Part shown: positions 1 through 9,215 of the stretch, one piece after another
Layout: each line of letters starts with the position of its first letter
Position numbering within the stretch: position 1 is the stretch's first letter
NCBI GenBank assembly: GCA_902618175.1
Contig: CACMZN010000002.1
Location: forward strand, 1-64,000
Length of the DNA stretch: 64,000 nt
Source of the DNA: an uncultured Verrucomicrobiota bacterium
Lineage (GTDB): Bacteria > Verrucomicrobiota > Verrucomicrobiia > Opitutales > Seribacteraceae
Direction: 5' to 3'
The notes under the pieces: generated by a model
Told to the model about the DNA's origin: nothing
Seen by the model: only the letters and a program-made list of their open reading frames with translations
Databases searched by the model: none
Made by a program: the position numbers and the translations under genes

Positions 1-670
1 CGGGTAGGATTTTTCCGAAATAAGTCGGAAGAATCGTAAGAAAGGAAAGGAAGGAAATACCGGCTTGCCCAAGGGCCGGAAGAAAGACATACAGTCCGAG
101 CACTGCTATGCGGGAGACCCAGGACGCGGCCATCGGCTTAGGGACAACCAACCCGATGACGTGGGCGGTCAGATGGTAAAAGAGGACAGTTGAGAAAAAG
201 ACGGCGTAAAGCTCAAAAATTCCTAGCAAAGGGAGCTGACCCACGAGAATGCAATGCAATAGAAAAGGAAGGGTTAACAGAAACATGAAATATTCTCGGG
301 ATGGCAGACCAAAGATGTAACCAACGATCTTCGGTAAGGGATTCATGGGGGTCATACGCTGGTAGTCAAGAAGACCGGATTCCTTTTCTTCCGCGGTCAC
401 TGATGCCACTCGCCCGGTTCCGAGAAACATGAGCAAAAAGCCTTGGAAAGCCAGCAACTTGGTAAAAGCTTCTCGAGCACCATTGGCAGGAATTCCTTCT
501 GATAATTGGTAGGTCTGGGTTTCAGCGTCAAAGATTTCTTGGTCGCCTGCTCCGTAGAGATAGAATGATAAGTAAATCGTAGAGCAAAGGATGAGAGAAA
601 AGAGACCTGAGGCAATAAGGTGTTTGGTACGGAGACGCTCCCGAATTCCTTTTTGAATCAAGGGGTTCAC
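1..670 (-). CDS. ABC-2 type transporter permease, partial (cut by left window edge)
   Basis: This is an open frame that runs off the left edge and is missing from the ORF track because it has no stop in the window. It reads from a GTG at 668-670 (VNPLIQKGIRERLRTKH) for 223 codons. Its stretches of hydrophobic residues alternate with short polar loops, as in ABC-2 membrane subunits. A motif of the type 'EEKESGLLDYQRMTP' after the second hydrophobic stretch fits the cytoplasmic loop of this family. The GTG overlaps the stop of the ATPase gene by 4 bp (GTGA), so the two are translationally coupled and should form one exporter or membrane-remodelling transporter. The substrate cannot be told from the sequence. 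The C-terminal part is outside the window. Confidence 0.8.
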   Translation of the reverse strand, partial: MNPLIQKGIRERLRTKHLIASGLFSLILCSTIYLSFYLYGAGDQEIFDAETQTYQLSEGIPANGAREAFTKLLAFQGFLLMFLGTGRVASVTAEEKESGLLDYQRMTPMNPLPKIVGYIFGLPSREYFMFLLTLPFLLHCILVGQLPLLGIFELYAVFFSTVLFYHLTAHVIGLVVPKPMAASWVSRIAVLGLYVFLPALGQAGISFLSFLTILPTYFGKILP

Positions 671-1617
671 GAGTCTGTGTCCCCAAGGATTTGATTCGAT
701 TCGAGTCCAAGAAACAAATCTTCCATCTTTGACTTCATGAGTTGGAATCCGCAAATTTTTGCTCCGGCTCCGGTCAGAGCAGTCAGCAGGGCGGCAGCCT
801 GTGTCTTATCTCCGAGGTGAGTGATTTCAAAAATCCGCTCTTCATTCTCCGGCGATTTGACTTGGGAAACGGAAGGGTATTCCAGCAGGATACTCTTCAG
901 GCTTGGGAATGGATGAGTAAGCTCAAGTCGGATGACTACCGAAGTGGAAGCGGAGACTGTGATTTCTTCGAGAGAACCGGAATGTGTCATGCTTCCTTTT
1001 TTCATGATTCCAATGGAGTCACACAAGCCCTCCAGTTCACTCAAAATGTGGGAGGATATCAAAACGGTCTTGCCGGAAGAGGCAAGTCGTCGAAGCAGGG
1101 TGCGTAAATCGAACCGACCCTTGGGATCAAGGTTAGCAGCCGGTTCGTCCAGCAAAAGCACCGATGGTTCATGAACCAGAGTCTTAGCCAGAAGAGCACG
1201 CTGTTTCATTCCCCTAGAAAGGGTTTTGCAAAAAGCCCTTCGCTTCTCCAGCAAGTTGGTCAGGCGGAGACACTCATCCACCTTTTTGGATCTTGCATCT
1301 CTCTGCAGGCCATACGCATGAGCAAAGAGATCACAAAACTCCTCGATTCTCAGATCCTCGTAGACTGGTGGAAAATCAGGCATGTATCCAATGATTTTTC
1401 GGGCTTTCTCGGGTTGATGGAGCACAGATATCTCGTCGACGAAAATTTCTCCATAAGTCGGTTCGATGAGAGTGGCAATCGCCTTCATGGTGGTAGTCTT
1501 ACCCGCGCCGTTTGGTCCGATCAGCCCATAAACCGAACCTTTTTCCACTTCAAAGGAAAGTGAATTGACGGCAACCTGATCGCCGTAGTGAATCATGAGA
1601 TCCTTACATTTTATCAT
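667..1617 (-). CDS. ABC transporter ATP-binding protein
   Basis: A 316-aa ATPase that powers the adjacent permease at the cytoplasmic face of the inner membrane. Visible motifs are Walker A GPNGAGKTT (about residues 34-42), the signature LSRGMKQR (about 133), Walker B VLLLDEP, and an H-loop in SSHILSELE. The PAANLDPKGR stretch and the extended C-terminal 90 residues are typical of ATPases paired with ABC-2 permeases, such as the CcmA or NatA-like type. The ATG at 1615-1617 is the natural start because the beta-strand before Walker A begins at once. It heads a two-gene operon with the downstream permease, and it is divergent from the DUF1080 gene with about 110 bp between them. The transported substrate is unknown. 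Confidence 0.93.
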   Translation of the reverse strand: MIKCKDLMIHYGDQVAVNSLSFEVEKGSVYGLIGPNGAGKTTTMKAIATLIEPTYGEIFVDEISVLHQPEKARKIIGYMPDFPPVYEDLRIEEFCDLFAHAYGLQRDARSKKVDECLRLTNLLEKRRAFCKTLSRGMKQRALLAKTLVHEPSVLLLDEPAANLDPKGRFDLRTLLRRLASSGKTVLISSHILSELEGLCDSIGIMKKGSMTHSGSLEEITVSASTSVVIRLELTHPFPSLKSILLEYPSVSQVKSPENEERIFEITHLGDKTQAAALLTALTGAGAKICGFQLMKSKMEDLFLGLESNQILGDTDS

Positions 1618-1726
1618 GGCAAAGGCACAGTGAACCTGTTGCTTGCATTTCGGACAAAATCACGCAAAGGGTCAACTTTTCCTTGCCTTAACTGAAAGAT
1701 ACAGGAAATTGAAAACTCTAAAATTC

Positions 1727-2407
1727 ATGAAGTTCGATTTTATTATGTTATTATCTTTTTCTTCCCTGATCTGGGCTGAGTCCAGAAAAAGTCTATTTGA
1801 TGGCGAAAGCCTGAAGGGCTGGGACGGCAATCCCAATTACTGGCGTGTCCAGGAGGGAGCGATTCTTGGGGAAAACACCAAGGAAATGCCAACAAAAGGA
1901 AATACTTTTCTCATCTGGAAGGGTGGAACTCTTAGGGACTTTGATTTGACTTTGGAGTACAAAATTGAGGCTGGAAACAGCGGAATTCAATACCGCAGTT
2001 TCATCAAGCCTGGAAAGCATGACGGATGGAGGGTCGGGGGATACCAAGCGGATTTCGAAGCCGGAGACCGTTTTTCTGGAATTTGCTATGGTGAGGCTTT
2101 TCGGGGAATTCTTTCTATGCGTGGGGACAAGACAACCTTGACTTTGGATGATAAGGGAAAATTGCAAAAGAAAAAGGAAAACTTTGGAGATCCCAAGATA
2201 ATTGGAAAGGTGGTCAAAAAAGGAGAGTGGAATACCTATCGCATCACCGCCGAAGGTTTTCATTTCACTCATTACATCAACGGTGTGAAAACGACCGAGT
2301 TAATCGACGAAGATAAGAATAAACGGCGTGGGGATGGTTTGCTTGCTTTGCAACTTCATTCTGGGCCGCCAATGAAAGTCTATTTCAAGAATATTCTTCT
2401 GAAATAG
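1727..2407 (+). CDS. Secreted DUF1080 (3-keto-disaccharide hydrolase-type) protein
   Basis: The 226-aa product starts with a short signal peptide (MKFDFIMLLSFSSLIWAES). The track start (TTG at 1643) would put 28 charged residues before it, so the ATG at 1727 is preferred. The mature part follows the DUF1080 pattern: SLFDGESLKGW near the start, a central 'NSGIQYRS' and a C-terminal LALQLHSGPPMKVYFKNI. The family adopts a jellyroll, concanavalin-like fold. It is widespread in Verrucomicrobiota and Planctomycetota, where some members hydrolyse 3-keto-glucosides. The gene is followed after a short gap by a threonine aldolase. The nearby FAD- and MocA-type oxidoreductases fit a sugar-oxidation context, but a specific substrate is not shown. 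Confidence 0.85.
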   Translation: MKFDFIMLLSFSSLIWAESRKSLFDGESLKGWDGNPNYWRVQEGAILGENTKEMPTKGNTFLIWKGGTLRDFDLTLEYKIEAGNSGIQYRSFIKPGKHDGWRVGGYQADFEAGDRFSGICYGEAFRGILSMRGDKTTLTLDDKGKLQKKKENFGDPKIIGKVVKKGEWNTYRITAEGFHFTHYINGVKTTELIDEDKNKRRGDGLLALQLHSGPPMKVYFKNILLK

Positions 2408-2429
2408 TTTCTTGGTGAAGGATTTTCGT

Positions 2430-3473
2430 TTGAAGCGAGTTGATCTGCGGAGTGATACCGTCACTAAGCCCTGTCAGGATATGAGAAGAGCCATGGTGTC
2501 GGCAAAAGTTGGAGATGATGTGAATGGCGATGATCCTACGGTTTTGCTTCTACAGCAGAAAGTAGCCAAATTGCTTGGAAAGGAAGCAGGACTCTTCTTA
2601 CCAAGTGGAACCATGTCGAATGCAGTTGCGGTACGAACTCACACGCAACCGGGAGATGAGATCATAACGGAAGAGCAAAGCCATCTATATCTTTACGAGG
2701 GAGGAGGATATGCAGCCTTGTCCGGGTGCTCGGTCGCACTGGTGCCGGGCAAGCGTGGAATTATGTGTCCCGAAGATGTCGAAAGGCGAATTCGCAGGGC
2801 GGAGGGGAGTCGAGGCCACTATCCGAATGGTCGCTTGGTATGTTTGGAAAACACCTCAAACCGAGGAGGGGGCACTTGTTATCCAAGATACATTGTGGAT
2901 GCCATTTCGCAGATTGCTCATTCGAAGGATTGCAGATTGCACTTGGATGGGGCTCGTCTCTTCAACGCGGCGATCGCGACAAAGGAAAAGCCAGCCCGAA
3001 TGGTTCGTGATTGTGATTCCATTTCAATATGTTTGTCGAAGGGTCTGGGAGCACCGGTTGGGAGCGTGCTTGTGGGAACGAAATCATTCATCGAGCAGGC
3101 TCATCGATGGCGTAAGATGTTGGGTGGTGGAATGCGCCAATCTGGTATCTTGGCAGCTGGTGGAATTTTTGCACTCGAATCCAATTTGAATCGTTTGGAA
3201 GAAGATCATCGCAGAGCTCGCCTGTTGGGGGAGAGTTTGGCTGAGATCGGTGGACTTTCGATTGAATTGGATTCGATCGAAACCAACATGGTTTACGTTG
3301 AAACCGTGAAGCCGGCTTCGAGTTGGGTAGAGGCGTTGTTTGGGAAAGGAATTGATTGCTTCCCCTTGGGAGAAAAGCATTTGAGGTTAGTGACGCATTT
3401 GCATCTTGAAGATGAAGATATTGCCAGAGCAGTGATAGCATTCGAAGAGATTTCAATTCAGATGAATCAATGA
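2430..3473 (+). CDS. ltaE: Low-specificity L-threonine aldolase
   Basis: A PLP-dependent fold-type I enzyme that cleaves L-threonine or L-allo-threonine to glycine and acetaldehyde in the cytoplasm. The N-terminus VDLRSDTVTKP, the early GDDVNGDDPT, the LFLPSGTMSN loop and the LHLDGARLFNAA segment are hallmarks. The PLP lysine is in SICLSKGLGAPVGS. No ATG is available. TTG at 2430 is chosen over the TTG and GTG at 2412 and 2415 because it is preceded by AAGGA with a 7-nt spacer and gives the usual family N-terminus. The 347-aa length is normal. The 3' end overlaps the next start by 4 bp, so the two are coupled. Confidence 0.92.
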   Translation: MKRVDLRSDTVTKPCQDMRRAMVSAKVGDDVNGDDPTVLLLQQKVAKLLGKEAGLFLPSGTMSNAVAVRTHTQPGDEIITEEQSHLYLYEGGGYAALSGCSVALVPGKRGIMCPEDVERRIRRAEGSRGHYPNGRLVCLENTSNRGGGTCYPRYIVDAISQIAHSKDCRLHLDGARLFNAAIATKEKPARMVRDCDSISICLSKGLGAPVGSVLVGTKSFIEQAHRWRKMLGGGMRQSGILAAGGIFALESNLNRLEEDHRRARLLGESLAEIGGLSIELDSIETNMVYVETVKPASSWVEALFGKGIDCFPLGEKHLRLVTHLHLEDEDIARAVIAFEEISIQMNQ

Positions 3474-4393
3474 AAAAAATCGTCATTGCAGGTGGTTCGG
3501 GATTTCTCGGACAAATCTTGGTTAGATTATTCCCCAAGTCAGAAGCAGAGTTTGTGATCTTGAGCCGAAGATCATCCAATAAAAAAGATCTCGGCAGATT
3601 TGTATTCTGGGATGCTTGCAACATGGGAGATTGGATAAAGGAATTGAAAGGAGCGGAAGCATTGATCAATCTGACTGGATATTCCATTGATTGTCGACAT
3701 TCTGAGAAGAACCGTCAGATGATACTGAGCTCGCGTCTTGAATCCACACGTGTCTTAGGAGAAGCAATTCGAAGTCTTACTTCTCCTCCGAAAGTGTGGT
3801 TGAATGCCAGTACTGTTGCCTTATACCTTGAACTTCCTGATGCCGACATCTCCAAGAATGAGGAAAGCAAGGAGATGGCAAAGGGATTTTTAGCGGATGT
3901 TGGAAGAGCCTGGGAAGAGGTCTTTTTCAGTGCAAGAAGGGAAAACTTCAGGCAAGTAGCGATGAGAATTGGCATTGTTTTGGGTAAAGAAGGCGGTGCG
4001 TATCCGGTCATGAAAAAGTTCACCAGCCTTGGTTTGGGAGGAACCCAGGGGACGGGACGACAATGGATGAGTTGGCTCCATGCTGATGATTGGGTTGAAA
4101 TCGTTCGCTTTCTGATACAAGAGGAATCCATTAGCGGAAAGGTGAATCTTGTTTCTCCCAATCCGATTACCAACGCCGATTTCATGTCAGAAATGAGAAG
4201 ACTTCATTCTCCTTTCGGGCTTGGTCTCCCTGCACCTACTCCCTTGGTGTATCTGGGAGGATTCTTATTGGACACAGCTCCGGAATTGATTCTGAAAAGC
4301 CAAAAAGTGATTTCCAAGGTACTGAAAGACAGCAAATACCGCTTTCAACATATAAAAATTGCTACAGCTTTAGACGCGTTATCAAAGGATTGA
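3470..4393 (+). CDS. TIGR01777-type NAD-dependent epimerase/dehydratase (YfcH-like)
   Basis: A 307-aa extended short-chain dehydrogenase. The glycine-rich NAD(P) motif GGSGFLG is at residues 8-14. It is followed by ALINLTGYSID, the NASTVALY strand and the MSWLHADDWVEIV motif that marks the TIGR01777 (YfcH/SulA) subfamily, and the C-terminal DUF1731-like part (PLVYLGGFLLDTAPELILKSQKVISKVL) is present. Its physiological substrate is not established in bacteria. The catalytic Tyr-x-x-x-Lys looks altered: the position after ASTVALY reads LELPDADI instead of the common GDRGD. The start codon overlaps the threonine aldolase stop in ATGA fashion. Confidence 0.88.
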   Translation: MKKIVIAGGSGFLGQILVRLFPKSEAEFVILSRRSSNKKDLGRFVFWDACNMGDWIKELKGAEALINLTGYSIDCRHSEKNRQMILSSRLESTRVLGEAIRSLTSPPKVWLNASTVALYLELPDADISKNEESKEMAKGFLADVGRAWEEVFFSARRENFRQVAMRIGIVLGKEGGAYPVMKKFTSLGLGGTQGTGRQWMSWLHADDWVEIVRFLIQEESISGKVNLVSPNPITNADFMSEMRRLHSPFGLGLPAPTPLVYLGGFLLDTAPELILKSQKVISKVLKDSKYRFQHIKIATALDALSKD

Positions 4394-4479
4394 TTTTTGT
4401 ACATACATTCATTGCATGAAATGTATTTAAATGTGATGTCTGAAGGAGGATAAGCCCAAATTATTAACATGACATCTTT

Positions 4480-6642
4480 GTGATTGAACATTTTGAGTTC
4501 AAGATCATCAATATACTCGTATTTTCTCTATTTGTGATTCGTGCGATTTCGATTCTTTTTTTTCTTTCCCACGCTTTTCATTTTGCGATGGGACAAAAGA
4601 GATCAACTCACGATGTAGTCATTTATGGGGGAACTTCCGCTGCTCTTAGTGCGGCGATTCAGGTAAAACGGATGGGTAAAACCGTGGTAGTGGTTTCTCC
4701 CGACCTTCATCTCGGAGGTCTGACCAGCAGTGGATTAGGTTGGACGGATAGTGGAAGTAAAGAAGCAATTGGTGGAATTGCCAGAAATTTTTATCATCGT
4801 GTTTGGAGATATTATCAAAGTGTTGATTCTTGGAAGTGGCAAAAGATGGAGGATTTTGGAAATCGAGGCCAAGGGTCACCTGCCGTGGACGGCGAGAAAC
4901 GAACGATGTGGATTTTCGAACCCCATGTGGCTGAATTAATCTTTGATTCTTGGGTGGCTGAAAACGAATTGGAAGTGTACCGCGACGAATGGCTTGACCG
5001 AGAAGAGGGAGTTGAAAAAAAGGGTGAATTGATAAAGTCGATCACTACCCTTGCAGGAAATACCTATGAAGGAAAAATGTTTCTTGATTGCACCTATGAA
5101 GGAGACTTAATGGCAAGTTCTGGTATTTCTTATTTCGTCGGACGAGAATCCAATTCCGCATATGGAGAATCTCTGGGTGGAGTCCAAATAAAAAATGCCC
5201 GTCATCATCAGTTTGCCGGCAAGGTGGACCCGTTTATTGTGGAAGGAGATCCAAAAAGTGGTTTGCTGGCTAGAATTAGCGGACAGTCGCCCGGACAGGA
5301 GGGCGAAGGAGATTCTAAAATGCAGGCTTATAATTTTCGTCTGTGCCTTACCCAAGTGGAAGAAAATCGACTGCCTTTTTCAAAACCTGACTCCTATGAT
5401 CCTTCTCAATACGAATTGCTACTGAGAACGCTTTTACAAGGCCAAAGAACAATTTTCGGTAAATTTGACCCAATACCCAACAATAAGACGGACACCAACA
5501 ATTGTGGTCCATTCAGTACGGACAACATTGGGATGAATTATCTATATCCCGAAGCAAATTATGAAAAGCGCGAAGAAATAATCCTTGAGCATGAAAGATA
5601 TCAGAAAGGATATTTTTATTTTCTCTGCAATGATCCGCGAGTTCCTGAAGAAATAAGAACCAAAATGAGCAGTTGGGGTCTCGCTCGAGACGAATTCAAG
5701 GATAATGACAACTGGCCTCACCAAATTTATGTTCGGGAAGCTCGTCGGATGGTTAGTGATTTCGTCATCAATGAACTTCATTTGAGGGGTATCAAAGAAA
5801 TTTTCCGTTCTGTGGGCATGGGTTCCTACAACATAGACTCGCACAATGTGCAGAGATATGTTGAAAAGGATGAAGATGGAAGATCCTTTGTCCAGAACGA
5901 AGGAGATATTCAGGTCAATCCAGGTGGACCTTATCAGATATCCTATGATTCGCTTGTTCCGAAGACTAAGGAATGCAAGAATTTATTGGTTCCAGTATGC
6001 TTATCTTCTTCGCACGTTGCCTTTGGATCCATTAGAATGGAACCGGTGTTTATGATTCTGGCTCAATCAGCTGCGACTGCCGCCGTTTTGGCCATTGAAG
6101 CGGGAGTTGCCGTTCAAGAGGTGGAGTATGCAAGACTCAGGGAGCGCCTTACTTCAGATGGACAAGTTTTAGAAATCAAAAAACAAATTCGACAAACTCG
6201 TGGAAAGGGTATCTCTGTTGCTGACTTGGATGGGGTAGTGATTGATGGTCAGAAAGTCCAGTTTCAAGGTCAATGGCAAGAAAGCAGCTCCCTACGTCCA
6301 TTTGTTGGACACTCTTATTGGCATGATGGAAATGGAGGCAAGGGAGTGAGATCGGTCAAATTTCCCTTTACGGCTCCTAACGAAGGATTGCATGAAGTGA
6401 AAGTGAGTTTCGTCGCTTCGGGTAACCGAGCGGGCAAGGTTCGTTACGAAATCGAGGACGAAATTGGTAACAACAAACTCTTCGTCGATCAAAGAAAAAA
6501 GGGGAGCAAGGATTCAATTTGGCATTCCCTGGGATCTTTCATTTTCAAAAAAGGACATAAATATGCAGTCACTCTTCATAATCAGGATACGGAGGGATTT
6601 GTAATTGCGGATGCGGCACAAATCATTCCCCTTAATCCCTAA
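4480..6642 (+). CDS. FAD-dependent oxidoreductase with golvesin-like C-terminal domain
   Basis: A 720-aa exported flavoprotein. A hydrophobic stretch (ILVFSLFVIRAISILFFLSHA) forms a signal or anchor segment ahead of the FAD_oxidored domain. The dinucleotide-binding strand DVVIYGGTSAALSAAIQVKRMG has a GGTSA turn in place of GxGxxG, which is usual for this family. LGGLTSSGLGW, LDCTYEGDLMA and a terminal FGSIRMEPVFMILAQSAATAA are other family signatures. The last 150 residues look like the golvesin/Xly carbohydrate-binding-like domain (WHSLGSF.F..G in the tail). The GTG at 4480 keeps the signal segment; an ATG at 4588 would remove it. Probably a periplasmic sugar or polyol oxidoreductase, acting with neighbouring MocA and DUF1080 proteins. 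Confidence 0.85.
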   Translation: MIEHFEFKIINILVFSLFVIRAISILFFLSHAFHFAMGQKRSTHDVVIYGGTSAALSAAIQVKRMGKTVVVVSPDLHLGGLTSSGLGWTDSGSKEAIGGIARNFYHRVWRYYQSVDSWKWQKMEDFGNRGQGSPAVDGEKRTMWIFEPHVAELIFDSWVAENELEVYRDEWLDREEGVEKKGELIKSITTLAGNTYEGKMFLDCTYEGDLMASSGISYFVGRESNSAYGESLGGVQIKNARHHQFAGKVDPFIVEGDPKSGLLARISGQSPGQEGEGDSKMQAYNFRLCLTQVEENRLPFSKPDSYDPSQYELLLRTLLQGQRTIFGKFDPIPNNKTDTNNCGPFSTDNIGMNYLYPEANYEKREEIILEHERYQKGYFYFLCNDPRVPEEIRTKMSSWGLARDEFKDNDNWPHQIYVREARRMVSDFVINELHLRGIKEIFRSVGMGSYNIDSHNVQRYVEKDEDGRSFVQNEGDIQVNPGGPYQISYDSLVPKTKECKNLLVPVCLSSSHVAFGSIRMEPVFMILAQSAATAAVLAIEAGVAVQEVEYARLRERLTSDGQVLEIKKQIRQTRGKGISVADLDGVVIDGQKVQFQGQWQESSSLRPFVGHSYWHDGNGGKGVRSVKFPFTAPNEGLHEVKVSFVASGNRAGKVRYEIEDEIGNNKLFVDQRKKGSKDSIWHSLGSFIFKKGHKYAVTLHNQDTEGFVIADAAQIIPLNP

Positions 6643-6766
6643 ACAACCTCATGCTTGAAAGGCCCTCGTGCTAGCTATCAGAGCCAAAGTCTTTAGTTCA
6701 AAATAGTCTCTTTAGTTGGAATTTTCTTGCTATCATCTTTACGCTTACTTTTGGATTAGTAAAAAT

Positions 6767-8179
6767 ATGAAAGTAATCTCAAATAAACACAGTAAGACGA
6801 CTTACCATTATTCACGACGTGGATTTATTCAGGCTGCTTCCTCTTCAGCGTTTGCCTTTTCCTTTTTGCCTTCGAGAGTTTTCGGAGCGAACGAACGCTT
6901 GCAAGTTGCAGGAATCGGCGTTGGCGGCAAGGGAAAAGGTGATTTTGATGGATTGGCGATGCATGGAGAAGTGGTCGCTGCTTGCGACATAGACTCTCGT
7001 CGCCTCGACGTTGCAGTCAGAAAACATCCGAATGCCGCAAAATTCACTGATTTTCGCGAGATGATTAGTCAATTGGGTGACAAAATCGACGTTATGACAG
7101 TCAGCACTGCCGATCATACGCATGCTCCGGCAACGATGATGGCGATGCGATGGGGAATTCACGTCTACGTACAAAAACCCTTGACGCATACGGTGTGGGA
7201 AGCTCGCCAGATGTCTCTTCTTGCTAAAAAGAACAACATTTGCACCCAAATGGGAAACCAAGGCACTGCTACTGATGGTATCCGAGAAGGAGCAGAATTC
7301 ATTTCCTCTGGAGGCATAGGTGATGTTAAGGAAATTCATGCTTGGACCAACAGACCAGTATGGCCCCAAGCACCTACGATCACTGCGCGTCCCAATGAAA
7401 CAATGGAAATTCCAGATCACTTGGATTGGAATTCCTTTATCGGTCCTGCTCCGATGAGACCCTATCATTCCTGTTACACTCCTTTCAAGTGGCGTGGTTG
7501 GTGGGACTATGGAACTGGTGCCTTGGGTGACATGGCTTGCCATACGACCAATCTTGCGTTCATGTCTTGTGGCCTAACTCAGCCAACTAGAGTCGAGTCC
7601 GTCAATACCGGTCCGATTAATGATGAAACCTTCCCCTCTTGGGCGACCATTGATATGGACTTTCCCGGAACAGAACGAAGAGGACCTATTAAATTTCATT
7701 GGTATGAAGGGAAAGTCGGAAATGATGGGAAGAATAACAAGGGAGAGAAAAACCTTCCACCCATAGATTTTTTTCATGGTCAAACTCCCAAAAACAGTGG
7801 ACTTTTGCTCATCGGAACAAACGGAATAGTCTATTCGCCCAACGATTATGGGGCAGATTGGAAAGTCTACCAAAATGGAAAATGGACGGACCGGAAGGAA
7901 ATCGATCTTCCTTCTCCTACACTTCCTAGAAATGGTCGTGGCGACAATGGCATGAAGGAGGAACTGATTAAAGCAATTCGAGAAGGAAATCCCAAGATAG
8001 CAATGTCCAACTTTGACTATGCCGGAAACTTGACTGAAGCCATTTTACTAGGCAATGTAGCGATGAGAGCAGGGGGCGAATTTACCTGGGATGCCAAGAA
8101 ATTGAAAACCAACCGCGAGAGCGCTGATAAGTTGATAAGTAAGATTTACCGTGCCGGATGGGAAGTAGATCCAGCTTAA
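6767..8179 (+). CDS. Gfo/Idh/MocA family oxidoreductase with Tat signal
   Basis: A 470-aa NAD(P)-dependent sugar dehydrogenase-like enzyme. The ATG at 6767 is chosen because it gives a compact Tat leader with SRRGFIQAA; the track start adds 17 unlikely residues. The Rossmann motif is GIGVGGKGKGDFDGL, followed by VVAACDID. The family EKP-like lysine motif appears as YVQKPLTHTVWEAR, and the WRGWWDYGTGALGDMACHTTNLAFMSCGL segment is typical of the exported verrucomicrobial/planctomycetal branch. It lies 124 bp after the FAD oxidoreductase. The Tat leader implies folding with its cofactor before export. The substrate is not known, but an oxidised sugar or inositol-type compound is plausible. Confidence 0.92.
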   Translation: MKVISNKHSKTTYHYSRRGFIQAASSSAFAFSFLPSRVFGANERLQVAGIGVGGKGKGDFDGLAMHGEVVAACDIDSRRLDVAVRKHPNAAKFTDFREMISQLGDKIDVMTVSTADHTHAPATMMAMRWGIHVYVQKPLTHTVWEARQMSLLAKKNNICTQMGNQGTATDGIREGAEFISSGGIGDVKEIHAWTNRPVWPQAPTITARPNETMEIPDHLDWNSFIGPAPMRPYHSCYTPFKWRGWWDYGTGALGDMACHTTNLAFMSCGLTQPTRVESVNTGPINDETFPSWATIDMDFPGTERRGPIKFHWYEGKVGNDGKNNKGEKNLPPIDFFHGQTPKNSGLLLIGTNGIVYSPNDYGADWKVYQNGKWTDRKEIDLPSPTLPRNGRGDNGMKEELIKAIREGNPKIAMSNFDYAGNLTEAILLGNVAMRAGGEFTWDAKKLKTNRESADKLISKIYRAGWEVDPA

Positions 8180-8337
8180 GAAAATTCTCAAACCGATTTC
8201 CTGTCTTCTTTCGGGGTAGTGAAGCAGCAACAATTTTCTCGATTATTTCCCTTATGAATTTCGCAAAATAGGATTTAGGATTTAATGGGTTTGCGAGTTG
8301 ATGGTACCAAATCAATCAACAAGTTGGTTATATCTGC

Positions 8338-9135
8338 ATGAATTTTCCTTTTTTTTTCGTCAACACATTTTGCAAAGGAACAAATTCAGGTAATCCTTCG
8401 GGAGTATGCATTCTCGAAAAATGGCCTTCTACCGATGAACTCCAGAATATGGCTTCTCAGGTCTGTTTGCCTGAAACCGCCTTTCTTTTTCGGAGTGAGA
8501 AAGAAGTGTGGTCAATTCGGTGTTTTTCACCAAAGGAAGAAATGGAATTTTGCGGACATTCCTCTTTAGCGGTAATTCATGTCTTGTTTCAGCAAGGTTT
8601 GGCCACAGAAAATCGTCGTATTAAATTCGTTAGTAAAAGGGGAGTCTTGTGGATGCAAGCATTGGGCGAAAACAGATATTGCATTGATTTTCATACTCTA
8701 AAAAATCGCCCGACGCGAATTACTCCAAATTTGATTGAGGTACTGGGTGCCTATCCAGACGAAGTTTTGATGGGATTAAATTTGGTTTGTATTTTCAAAG
8801 ATGAAGAAATTATTTCAGAACTGCAACCGGACTTCCGAATTTTTTCAGGTTTTTCTTCATGCCAAGGAGTTATCGTAACTTCGGAAACTTCGAAGACAGG
8901 TTTTGATTTTATATCTCGTTGTTTTGCCTCTGGCATGAGATTCCAAGAAGACCATGGAACTGTCTCTGCACATCGCCAGCTTGCGCATTACTGGTCAAAA
9001 AAACTTGGCAAGGAAAAACTCGTCGGGTATCAATCCTCACTACGCGGGGCAGAGATTCGCTGTCAAATAAGCAGTGATCATGTAATCATCGAAGGAAAAG
9101 CGGAAACCTTTATCTCTGGAAGTACAAATCTCTAA
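8338..9135 (+). CDS. PhzF-family isomerase/epimerase-like protein
   Basis: The 265-aa product matches the PhzF fold, which is related to diaminopimelate epimerase. It shows FVNTFCKGTNSGNPSGVCI at the N-terminus, the catalytic-type glutamate in CLPETAFLF, and EMEFCGHSSLAVIHVL. In the second half the usual EDPVTGSAH motif is changed to EDHGTVSAH. The glutamate of the first lobe is intact, so isomerase activity is possible, but the anion-binding loop differs from the norm. Family members act on small molecules in the cytoplasm, and most are uncharacterised. The ATG at 8338 follows a 158-bp spacer. It is convergent with the aldehyde dehydrogenase gene. Confidence 0.85.
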   Translation: MNFPFFFVNTFCKGTNSGNPSGVCILEKWPSTDELQNMASQVCLPETAFLFRSEKEVWSIRCFSPKEEMEFCGHSSLAVIHVLFQQGLATENRRIKFVSKRGVLWMQALGENRYCIDFHTLKNRPTRITPNLIEVLGAYPDEVLMGLNLVCIFKDEEIISELQPDFRIFSGFSSCQGVIVTSETSKTGFDFISRCFASGMRFQEDHGTVSAHRQLAHYWSKKLGKEKLVGYQSSLRGAEIRCQISSDHVIIEGKAETFISGSTNL

Positions 9136-9215
9136 GTTCGTGGTGAAAAGAATACTTGCATAGGACAAAATCATATACTTGAAATATTCGTACTTAGTTG
9201 AAACGAAAACTCTCA

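Noticed and set aside
2710-3189. 159-aa ORF inside the threonine aldolase gene
   Set aside because: Out-of-frame shadow of a well-conserved gene.
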